A stretch of 64,000 nucleotides of DNA from Sporocytophaga sp. (GTDB lineage: Bacteria; Bacteroidota; Bacteroidia; Cytophagales; Cytophagaceae): NCBI GenBank assembly GCA_024707265.1, contig JANQAB010000009.1, positions 806,001 through 870,000 on the forward strand, in the 5' to 3' direction. Below the pieces are notes generated by a model. That model saw nothing but the letters and a program-made list of their open reading frames with translations, ran no database searches and was not told where the DNA came from. Positions within the stretch are counted from its first letter, which is position 1. Each line of letters opens with the position of its first letter. The translations under genes and the position numbers were made by a program. Below, in pieces: positions 9,261 to 17,064 of this stretch.

Positions 9261-9304
9261 AATCTTTTCTAAATATTATAATAAAACAATTAAAGAGCAT
9301 AACG

Positions 9305-10276
9305 ATGCAATACAGAACATTTGGACGTACCGGCTGGAAGATCAGTGAAATTGGTTATGGTATGTGGGGACTTGCCGGTTGGACTGGCAACGATGATAGG
9401 GAAACTTTAAGCTCACTTGATTATGCAGTAGAAGCTGGGTGTAATTTTTTTGATACTGCCTGGGGATATGGAGAAGGAGCTAGTGAAAGAATTCTTGGAG
9501 ATTTGCTGAAAAGAAATTCTTCTAAAAAACTTTACGTCGCTACAAAAATTCCGCCTAAAAATTTTAAATGGCCTTCTAAAAGCCATTACAAATTAGAGGA
9601 ATGTTTTCCTGCCGAGCACATCATCAAATACACTGAGATGAGTTTAAAAAACCTTGGTGTGGAAAGAATAGATCTTCAGCAATTCCATGTTTGGGAGGAT
9701 TCCTGGGCCCAGCAGGAAGAATGGCAGAAGGCTGTTGAACAATTGAAAAGACAAGGGAAAATTGCAGCAATGGGAATAAGTGTCAACAGATGGGAGCCTG
9801 CCAATTGCATTGACACTATTAAAACTGGCTTAATAGATGGTATACAGGTAATTTATAATATTTTTGATCAGAACCCGGAAGACGAATTATTCCCTGTATG
9901 TAAGGAGCACAATGTAGGAGTTATTGCCCGCGTTCCGTTTGATGAAGGCACACTTACAGGTCTTCTTACAAAAGAAACTAAGTTTCCTGAAGGAGACTGG
10001 AGAGCCACTTATTTTGTTCCTGAAAATCTTATATCAAGTGTTGAACATGCAGATAAATTAAAACCACTGGTTCCCTCTGATATGACGATGCCAGAAATGG
10101 CGCTTAGATTTATTCTTAGCAATAAAGAAGTGGCTACTACGATTCCAGGGATGCGTAAGCTTCATCATGCTAAAAGTAATCTTGGTGTCAGTGATGGTAA
10201 AGGCTTATCAAAGGAGCTTCTGGAAAAGCTTAAAGAACATCGCTGGGACAGGGTACCGACCTCATGGTCTCAATAG
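9305..10276 (+). CDS. Aldo/keto reductase
   Basis: A 323-residue (alpha/beta)8 NADPH-dependent reductase. The canonical tetrad is visible: Asp50 (CNFFDTAWGYG), Tyr55, Lys81 (LYVATKIPPK) and His128 (LQQFHVWED). The C-terminal cofactor region is present as LRFILSNKEVATTIPGMR. It lies 45 bases after the propeller gene and 45 before the GH3 gene, in the same direction. It probably reduces an aldehyde or keto sugar produced in this pathway, although the family is too broad to name a substrate. Confidence 0.88.
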   Translation: MQYRTFGRTGWKISEIGYGMWGLAGWTGNDDRETLSSLDYAVEAGCNFFDTAWGYGEGASERILGDLLKRNSSKKLYVATKIPPKNFKWPSKSHYKLEECFPAEHIIKYTEMSLKNLGVERIDLQQFHVWEDSWAQQEEWQKAVEQLKRQGKIAAMGISVNRWEPANCIDTIKTGLIDGIQVIYNIFDQNPEDELFPVCKEHNVGVIARVPFDEGTLTGLLTKETKFPEGDWRATYFVPENLISSVEHADKLKPLVPSDMTMPEMALRFILSNKEVATTIPGMRKLHHAKSNLGVSDGKGLSKELLEKLKEHRWDRVPTSWSQ

Positions 10277-10320
10277 TTTCTGCATTGTAAGTAAAAACAA
10301 CCTTTTATAAAAAGACTTTT

Positions 10321-12570
10321 ATGTTTTCAATTAATAAATTCGACAGGCAGCTATGTTGCCTGTTTCTTTCTTTAATTATTCCTTTTGCATCTGTTGCACA
10401 GAAAGGAGATAAAAACAGAATTGTTTCAGAGCTCGTTTCTAAAATGACATTGGAAGAGAAGGTTGGTCAGATGACTAATCTCACGCTTTCGTCCATTACT
10501 GAGCCATCTGACGATCCTCTTAAGGTTGATCCGGTAAAGTTAAGGGATGTTATAGTAAAGCATCATGTTGGTTCTATTCAGAATGTAGTAAAGCATGCTT
10601 ACAGTCTTGAAGAGTGGCACAAGTTGATTAACGAAATACAGAAAGTATCTTTAACTGAAACAAGGCTTAAGATCCCTTTTTTATATTGTATTGATGCTGT
10701 GCATGGAACAAACTTTACTCTCAATTCTACTTTGTTTCCACACAATCTTGGCCTTGCAGCTACCAGAAATCCTGAGCTTGTAAAGTTGTGTGCGGAGATT
10801 ACAGCAAAGGAAGTCAGAGCTTCGGGTATCAGATACAATTTTTCTCCTGTCCTTGATGTGGGAAGACAACCCTTGTGGCCTCGTTTTGCAGAAACATTCG
10901 GAGAAGATATGCTTCTGACAAAAGTAATGGGTGTGGCTTCGATAAAAGGTTATGAAGGTAAGAGCCTTAATGACTTTACCAGTGTGGCATCTTGTATGAA
11001 GCATTTTGTGGGGTATTCCGTTCCCGCTAATGGTAAAGACAGGGCAGCAGCATATATACCGGAAATTAATCTGAGAGAGTATTTTCTTCCACCTTTCAAA
11101 GCTGCTGTAGAGGCGGGTTCCCATACATTGATGGTAAACTCTGGTGAGGTCAATGGAATTCCTGTCCATGCAAGCAGATATTTACTTACGGATGTGTTGA
11201 GAAATGAATTGAACTACAAAGGCATTATCATCACTGATTGGGAGGATATTAAAAAACTTACAGAGCGCCACAGGGTAGCAGAGAATCATAAAGAGGCCGT
11301 TTATCTTTCTGTAAATGCAGGTATTGACATGTGTATTGTTCCCTTTGACTTTAGCTTTTATGATGATTTGATAGCATTGGTAAAAGAAGGGAGAATAAAA
11401 GAAGAACGTATAAATGAATCTGTAAAGCGAATCCTTGATCTGAAATTTGATCTGGGAATTTTTGAGAGGCCATATGTAGAAAAGGAAGCAGCTAAAAATT
11501 TCGGTTTACCGGAGTATAAGCAAGCAGCTTTAACTGCAGCAAGGGAATCAATTACTCTTCTAAAAAATGCCGATCAGGTGTTGCCATTAGAAAAAAATAA
11601 AAAAGTTCTGGTCGTTGGTTCTTATGCGAATTCACTGACAGCATTGAACGGAGCCTGGTCCTACACCTGGCAGGGCCGCAAACCTGAGTATTTCCCAAAG
11701 ACCGATCTCACGATCCTGCAAGCATTGAAAAGAAAGGCTGGAGAGACGAATATTGTCTACATGAAGGACTTTAAAGAGATCACTTCAGATGTTAAGCCTG
11801 ATTACATCATTGTCACTTTAGGTGAAGATGCATACGCAGAAACACCTGGAAATACTAAGACACTGGAACTTCCATCAGAGGACATTGAAGGAATTCGCAA
11901 TATTGTATATATGTATCCTACTATTCCTTTAGTATTTATACTTACTGAAGGAAGGCCTAGGCTTATCAGAGAAGTAGAACCTCATGCAAAGGGGATATTA
12001 ATGGCTTATTGGCCAGGTTCGCAAGGAGGTAATGCTATAGCGGATATTTTATATGGAGAGTATAATCCTAGTGGCAAATTGCCTTTTACATATCCTCGGT
12101 ATTCAGGAGAGCTTATGACTTATGATCACAAGTGGCTGGATGAAGCAGTAGAGATTGTAGAACCTGAATACAAGTATTTTTACGAATTTGATCCTCAGTA
12201 TCCTTTTGGGTTTGGATTGAGTTATACAAGTTTTGAGTTGGGCAATTTAAAGTTAAGCAGTGATCAGCTTACAAGAGATTCTAAAATCAAGGTATCAGTG
12301 GATGTTAAGAACACCGGACAGCGTAGTGGTCAGGAAACGGTAGAGGTGTATTCGAGAGATCATTTTGCTTCAGTCACGCCTTCTGTAAAGCGTTTGAGAG
12401 CCTTTAGAAAGGTTGAATTGAAGCCGGGAGAAATAAAGACTGTTGAATTTGAAATTTCCGCAAGTGATCTGGCTTTTGTAGGAGAAGACATGAAATGGAT
12501 CACTGAGCCAGGGGCTTTTGATATAATGGTTGGAGATTTAAAGGTGCTGCTAAATTATAGAAGACAATAA
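10321..12570 (+). CDS. Glycoside hydrolase family 3 beta-glucosidase (BglX-like), secreted
   Basis: A 749-residue GH3 enzyme with a signal peptide ending near SVAQKGD. The N-terminal TIM barrel carries FLYCIDAVHGTNF, the NFSPVLDVGRQP strand and the nucleophile Asp306 in GIIITDWEDI. A Rossmann-like C-terminal sheet follows (GSYANSLTALNGAWS, MAYWPGSQGGNAIADILYGE), then a fibronectin-III-like domain (VSVDVKNTGQRSGQETVEVY). This layout is that of periplasmic or outer-membrane beta-glucosidases releasing glucose from beta-glucosides. It ends the sugar run and is followed by a hairpin terminator. A decayed copy of its last 200 codons lies at 16078-16685. Confidence 0.93.
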   Translation: MFSINKFDRQLCCLFLSLIIPFASVAQKGDKNRIVSELVSKMTLEEKVGQMTNLTLSSITEPSDDPLKVDPVKLRDVIVKHHVGSIQNVVKHAYSLEEWHKLINEIQKVSLTETRLKIPFLYCIDAVHGTNFTLNSTLFPHNLGLAATRNPELVKLCAEITAKEVRASGIRYNFSPVLDVGRQPLWPRFAETFGEDMLLTKVMGVASIKGYEGKSLNDFTSVASCMKHFVGYSVPANGKDRAAAYIPEINLREYFLPPFKAAVEAGSHTLMVNSGEVNGIPVHASRYLLTDVLRNELNYKGIIITDWEDIKKLTERHRVAENHKEAVYLSVNAGIDMCIVPFDFSFYDDLIALVKEGRIKEERINESVKRILDLKFDLGIFERPYVEKEAAKNFGLPEYKQAALTAARESITLLKNADQVLPLEKNKKVLVVGSYANSLTALNGAWSYTWQGRKPEYFPKTDLTILQALKRKAGETNIVYMKDFKEITSDVKPDYIIVTLGEDAYAETPGNTKTLELPSEDIEGIRNIVYMYPTIPLVFILTEGRPRLIREVEPHAKGILMAYWPGSQGGNAIADILYGEYNPSGKLPFTYPRYSGELMTYDHKWLDEAVEIVEPEYKYFYEFDPQYPFGFGLSYTSFELGNLKLSSDQLTRDSKIKVSVDVKNTGQRSGQETVEVYSRDHFASVTPSVKRLRAFRKVELKPGEIKTVEFEISASDLAFVGEDMKWITEPGAFDIMVGDLKVLLNYRRQ

Positions 12571-12591
12571 AATTTTTCTTAAAGCTTTTAT

Positions 12592-12626
12592 AAAGAGGCT
12601 TGTTCGGCGTAATCAGGCCTCTTTAT
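12592..12626 (+). terminator. Terminator of the GH3 gene
   Basis: An 8-bp stem (aaagaggc/gcctcttt) with a 17-base loop follows the stop codon by about 20 bases. The T run is short and interrupted. Confidence 0.6.
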
Positions 12627-12645
12627 TATTGAAAAATATTCAAAA

Positions 12646-12676
12646 TTGCGTCCTTCTCTCTTTTTTTGTATTTTTG
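12646..12676 (+). promoter_or_regulatory. Bacteroidota-type promoter for the first T9SS paralogue
   Basis: A TTG at 12646-12648 and a perfect TAnnTTTG box (tatttttg, 12669-12676) are 20 bases apart, matching the -33/-7 pattern of Bacteroidota housekeeping promoters, 21 bases upstream of the ATG at 12698. Confidence 0.55.
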
Positions 12677-12697
12677 TTAAAACACTTTTTAATCATT

Positions 12698-14095
12698 ATG
12701 AAATTTTTTACAACATTCTGCATAACCCTATGCCTTTCATTAAATGTACTTTTTGCGCAGGACTATAATCCTTTGCGTAAGGAGTTAACCTATCAATATG
12801 CAACAGCGAATCGAGATACATTATTCACTCTTAGGGTTGATTCTGTATATACGATTGGATCAGATTCTATATTCGAGTTGGATAAGAAGTATTTTGGGAA
12901 TGGCAAAATTTCTGCACCAGTGCGATGGGAAAATAAAGCAACAAATATCTTTGGGAAAAGAATAATTAAATCTCCAAATGGCGTTTTTTCATTCATCACA
13001 TCTAGTGATACTTTGCTGTTAATGACGACTTCGCCTGTAAACACATCTTGGATTTTTTCCAAAAAGAGAGATCTTCTAGCAACTGTCATTTCCAAATCCT
13101 ATGAAAATATACTCGGGGTTTTGGACTCCCTGGTTACTATTGGGTTAAGCAACGGAAAGGAAATAAAGATATCAAAGTCCTTTGGCCTTGTCAGTACAGA
13201 TACCCCGTTTGAATATTTATTGCCAGATCATATTTACGAAGATTCATGTATTAATTTCTCTTCATACAAATTGGATGCTATAAAAGAATTCAATTTAGGT
13301 ACTTATTTTGCCACCCTTGAAAATATATACAATTTCGAAGTCGGAGATAATTGGGGGCAGGTAGAAGAAGCTGCTGAATGGCCGAGGCCAATTATGGAAC
13401 CAAGAGAGAAAATTTATTACAAAGTTTTAAATAAATGGTTAATTGAAGGGACCACTTCTTATGATTACAAAATTCAAAGAATTAAAAGGAGATATAATTG
13501 GGATGTAACTATTGACACTCTGTCTTTAGAACGGTATAGGATGGAGACATATGATTATAATTCAGGAATTTTCGACCGCCTTACTTATGAATATAATTAT
13601 GGACTTAATGAGGTTCATTACGATTATTATATAACTTATATTGACCATGGTTCACTGAAAGTGGAATCCATTGTAAATTTTGAGAGTAGTTTTTACCATG
13701 TTTATTCTCCAGGCATTGGACTTACTTCGTATTATGATATGAATGGAGGAGGAGGACCGAATGAATATAAAATGACTACCGTCTGTTTCAATAAGAAAGA
13801 TAAGACTCTTGGAAATTGTGATGATTTGCTGGCTATTATTTTGGACGCTAAACCTGCTATAGTGAATTCTAAGATAGAGATCATACCTAATCCGGCATCA
13901 GAGTATATCAATATAGGAAATGCAAAAGGAACGGATTATGAGCTTATCAACTGTTATGGTTCTGTAGTACTTAATGGAATAATTAAAACTGATCAGGAGG
14001 TAATTCCTGTTAATTCACTTGAGGAAGGTCTTTATTATTTGAAGTTGGAAAGCCCTGAATCTTCTGCTGTTAAGAAATTAGTTATAACCCATTAA
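12698..14095 (+). CDS. Secreted protein with T9SS type A sorting domain, paralogue 1
   Basis: The ATG at 12698 is chosen because it gives a clean signal peptide (KFFTTFCITLCLSLNVLFAQ), matches the start of the adjacent paralogue and sits behind the promoter; a longer frame from 12629 would begin inside the terminator. The 465-residue protein has a beta-rich body of unknown function (DYNPLRKELTYQYATAN, then repeated short strand-like segments). The C-terminal sorting domain is IIPNPASEYINIGNAKGTDY...GLYYLKLESPESS and ends KKLVITH. Secretion across the outer membrane by the type IX system follows from that domain. No catalytic motif was recognised. The next gene is a close tandem duplicate. Confidence 0.82.
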   Translation: MKFFTTFCITLCLSLNVLFAQDYNPLRKELTYQYATANRDTLFTLRVDSVYTIGSDSIFELDKKYFGNGKISAPVRWENKATNIFGKRIIKSPNGVFSFITSSDTLLLMTTSPVNTSWIFSKKRDLLATVISKSYENILGVLDSLVTIGLSNGKEIKISKSFGLVSTDTPFEYLLPDHIYEDSCINFSSYKLDAIKEFNLGTYFATLENIYNFEVGDNWGQVEEAAEWPRPIMEPREKIYYKVLNKWLIEGTTSYDYKIQRIKRRYNWDVTIDTLSLERYRMETYDYNSGIFDRLTYEYNYGLNEVHYDYYITYIDHGSLKVESIVNFESSFYHVYSPGIGLTSYYDMNGGGGPNEYKMTTVCFNKKDKTLGNCDDLLAIILDAKPAIVNSKIEIIPNPASEYINIGNAKGTDYELINCYGSVVLNGIIKTDQEVIPVNSLEEGLYYLKLESPESSAVKKLVITH

Positions 14096-14189
14096 TTTAA
14101 TCATTAAGATTCATAGAATATTTTTTGTTATACTTAGCCCTGTATTGTATTGGCGACATTCCTGTATATTTTTTAAATATCATTCTTAA
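14096..14189 (-). pseudogene. Remnant of the 3' end of an AraC-type regulator gene
   Basis: These ~94 bases between the two paralogues match, almost base for base, the final coding bases and 3' flank of the AraC-type gene copies at 15573 and 18929, including the stretch encoding the last ~30 residues (YTGMSPIQYRAKYNKEY). Homology stops at atcattct, just before the start of paralogue 2. It marks a duplication breakpoint. Confidence 0.85.
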
Positions 14190-14191
14190 AT

Positions 14192-15571
14192 ATGAAAATT
14201 TTTACAACATTCTGCATATTCCTATGCCTTTCATCAAATGTACTTTTCGCACAGGACTATAATCCTTTGCGTAAAGGGTTAACTTATCAATATGCAACAG
14301 CAAATTGTGATACCCTGATTACGCTCAGGGTTGATTCGGTATATGCGGTGGGATCTGATTCTATATTCGTGTTGGATAAGAAGTATTTAGGTTGTATGAA
14401 TGAAGAATGTTATTCAAATATTTTGGGCATGAAAATAATTAAATCTCCTGAAAAGGTTTATTCATTCATCACATTGTCAAAAGATACATTAATATTAAAG
14501 CTTAATGAACCACTAAACACATCCTGGACTTTTTCCAAAAAAAGGAATCTGGAGGCAATGGTTCTTTCGAAAACTTATGAAAAAGTTTTTGACCTTATGG
14601 ATTCTTTGATTACCATCCGATTGAGCGATGGAAAAGAAATTAAGATTACAAAATCCCTTGGTCTTTATAGTACCGAAACTCCCTTTGAGTATAATGATTT
14701 GGCTGAAAGAAGTTTTTATTCAGTGAATTTCATTTCTTATAAGCTTGATGCTATAAAAGAATTGAATTTAGGTTCTTATTTTGCCACACTGGAAAACATA
14801 TACAATTTCGAAGTTGGTGATAGGTGGGGCCAGTTGGAAGAAGATGCTTTATATCCAAGACCAATATTTTTACCAAGTGGTAACATTTATTATGAAGTTA
14901 TTGGAAAAGAGTTAATAGAAGGGAGTTCATCTTATGATTACAAAATTCGGAGGGTTAGAAGGAATAAATTTTTTCGGGAGACCACAGTCGATACGCTATC
15001 TCTGGAGGAATACAGAATGGAGACGTTTGATTATGATTCTAAAATGATAAACCGCCTTACTTATGAGTTTCCAGAAAGTCCTAACGGGCATTCATATGAT
15101 AGTTATATAACTTATATTACCCATGATTCATTGAAAGTGCAATCCATAATAAATTTCGAAAGCAGTTTTTACCATATATATTCCCCTGGAATCGGCCTTA
15201 CTTCGTATCACGATGCTGATTGGGGTGGTGGACTGAATCGGTATAAATTGACTACTGTCTGTTTCAATAAAGGAGATAAAACTTTGGGGAATTGTGATGA
15301 GTTGCTGGCTATTATTTTGGACGCTAAACCTGCGATAGTGAATTCTAAGATAGAGATCTTACCTAATCCGGCATCAGAGTTTATCAATATAGGAAATGCT
15401 AAAGGGGCGGATTATGAGCTTATCAACTGTTATGGTTCAGTAATCCTTAATGGAATAATTAAAACTGATCAGGAGATAATTTCTGTTAATACCCTGGAGG
15501 ACGGTCTTTATTATTTGAAATTGGAAAGCCCTGAATCTTCTGTTGTTAAGAAATTAGTTATAACCCATTAA
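14192..15571 (+). CDS. Secreted protein with T9SS type A sorting domain, paralogue 2
   Basis: 459 residues, collinear with the 12698 gene along its whole length: signal peptide KIFTTFCIFLCLSSNVLFAQ, DYNPLRKGLTYQYATAN, the body, and the sorting domain ILPNPASEFINIGNAKGADY ending KKLVITH. The two copies have diverged in the middle but are close to identical in the last 250 bases, suggesting recent duplication or conversion. Its upstream DNA is the AraC 3' remnant rather than the promoter region of copy 1, so it probably depends on read-through from copy 1. Function unknown. Confidence 0.82.
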   Translation: MKIFTTFCIFLCLSSNVLFAQDYNPLRKGLTYQYATANCDTLITLRVDSVYAVGSDSIFVLDKKYLGCMNEECYSNILGMKIIKSPEKVYSFITLSKDTLILKLNEPLNTSWTFSKKRNLEAMVLSKTYEKVFDLMDSLITIRLSDGKEIKITKSLGLYSTETPFEYNDLAERSFYSVNFISYKLDAIKELNLGSYFATLENIYNFEVGDRWGQLEEDALYPRPIFLPSGNIYYEVIGKELIEGSSSYDYKIRRVRRNKFFRETTVDTLSLEEYRMETFDYDSKMINRLTYEFPESPNGHSYDSYITYITHDSLKVQSIINFESSFYHIYSPGIGLTSYHDADWGGGLNRYKLTTVCFNKGDKTLGNCDELLAIILDAKPAIVNSKIEILPNPASEFINIGNAKGADYELINCYGSVILNGIIKTDQEIISVNTLEDGLYYLKLESPESSVVKKLVITH

Positions 15572-15572
15572 T

Positions 15573-16072
15573 TTAATCATTAAGATTCATAGAATATTCT
15601 TTGTTGTACTTAGCCCTGTATTGTATTGGCGACATTCCTGTATATTTTTTAAATATCATTCTGAATGCTTTGGGGTCTAAATAACCTACGCCGTACATAA
15701 CTTCATTTACATTGTTATGTGTTGTTTCCAGTGATTGTTTGGCTGCTTCTATTCTTACTCGTTGCACATATTCTATGATGGTATTGGAAGTTGCTTTTTT
15801 AAATCTGCGTTCAAGGTTTCTTCTGCCTATAGCAAATTTTGATGCAATCTGATCTACTGTAAACTTTTCTGCCGGATTGCTTTCTATCAGTTCCTGGGCT
15901 TTTTTAATAATTATATCTTCATGATCTTTTTGCCCGTTAAATATTGTAAATGGTGACTGGCTTCTTCGTTCAATGTCAATCTGAAATGCTCTTGCCATGA
16001 ATAGAGCAATGTCTTTCAGCATATTTTTCAACCAGATAAAGTCTGAGGCTTAAATAGGAGAATGCTCCACCG
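15573..16072 (-). pseudogene. Truncated AraC-type regulator (GlxA-like), C-terminal part
   Basis: The HTH half is intact and nearly identical to the complete gene at 18929-19918 (FTVDQIASKFAIGRRNLERR, GMSPIQYRAKYNKEY). Upstream, homology continues through the segment matching GAFSYLNLILYLIEKYTG up to about 16072, but a 2-base deletion near 16018 shifts the frame. The N-terminal DJ-1-like domain is replaced by a fragment of a GH3 gene. A 152-residue protein could in principle start inside at 16031 and keep the DNA-binding domain, so residual function is conceivable. Confidence 0.85.
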
Positions 16073-16077
16073 CGTTA

Positions 16078-16685
16078 AGGCTTATCAGAGAAATAGAACC
16101 TCATGCAAAGGGGATATTAATGGCTTACTGTCCTAGTTCACAGGGAGGTAATGCAATAGCGGATATTTTATATGGAGATTATAATCCTAGTGGCAAATTG
16201 CCTTTTACATATCCTCGGTATTCAGGAGAGCTTATGACTTATGATCACAAGTGGGTAGATGAAGCGGCGGAGATTTTAGAACCTGATTACAGGTATTTGT
16301 ATGAATTTGATCCTCAGTGTCCTTTTGGATTCGGATTGAGCTATACAAGCTTTTAATTGAGCAGTTTAAAGTTAAGCAGTGATCAGTTTACAGGAGATTC
16401 TAAAGTCAAGGTATCAGTGGATGTTAAGAACACTGAGAAGAGAAGTGGTCAGGAAACGGTAGAGTTATATTCAAGAGATCACTTTGCTTCAGTTACGCCT
16501 TCTGTAAAGCGTTTGAGAGCCTTTAGAAAAATTGAAAGCAGGGAGAAACAAAGACTGTCGAATTTGAAATTTCCGCAAGTGATCTGGCTTTTGTAGGTGC
16601 AGATATGAAAAGGACAACTGAGCCAGGGAGTTTTGATTTAATGGTTGGGAAATTGAAGGTTGTGTTTAATTTTCAACGTAGGTGA
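16078..16685 (+). pseudogene. Decayed duplicate of the GH3 beta-glucosidase 3' end
   Basis: Matches the GH3 gene at 10321-12570 from about codon 547 to its end. It starts abruptly at aggcttatcagag after the AraC fragment. It contains a stop where the parent has Glu (SYTSF then taa, 16354-16356) and a 4-base deletion near 16545, so it cannot make a functional product. It has no catalytic barrel, start or promoter. Confidence 0.9.
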
Positions 16686-17064
16686 GATATTGTAGTGAGT
16701 TTGTAAATTGTAGAGCCGTCTTGTTTAAAGGTCGGCTTTTGTTATTTAATTTTGATACATAAAAGCTTGCCCATGACTTTTATGCAGTTTGTCTCTTAAG
16801 ATATTAGAGTTCGAATAAAATTTCTTTTCGATTAAAAGTTGTTTGAATCGGACTAATTCCGCTACATTATCTCAGTTGTCTGATTTTGCAATTGTGAGAA
16901 ACTCAAATAACTACGTTCTTTTTAAATATTTACATGTTAATAGTTAATTGTGAAAACTTTCTATAAATCTTTTATGGAGTTTTTTTTTCTTGTTTTTTTA
17001 ATTTTATTAAACAATGATTTTTTGTAAATTCGTTTCTTTTTTTTTCTGTTTTAAGTAGTTTAGT
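16686..17064. other. AT-rich spacer before the CotH-like gene
   Basis: About 380 bases. The left end holds the hairpin at 16714-16740. The remainder is very T-rich (long T runs at 16979-17050) and should contain the promoter of the next gene, but no consensus box is convincing. Confidence 0.4.
16714..16740 (+). terminator. Terminator hairpin downstream of the GH3 remnant
   Basis: agccg and cggct form a 5-bp stem, extended past one mismatch, followed by TTTT. Confidence 0.5.

Noticed and set aside
10681..11169. Antisense frame within the GH3 gene
   Set aside because: GH3 motifs on the plus strand are unmistakable; the antisense peptide is Cys/His-rich noise.
12629..12697. Upstream start for the first T9SS paralogue
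   Set aside because: It would start at the edge of the terminator, precede the predicted promoter, and bury the signal peptide; the paralogue supports 12698.
12698..15571. Composite transposon bounded by the AraC-type fragments
   Set aside because: No transposase, no terminal inverted repeats, and the fragments are unequal remnants of a gene; ordinary duplication explains them.
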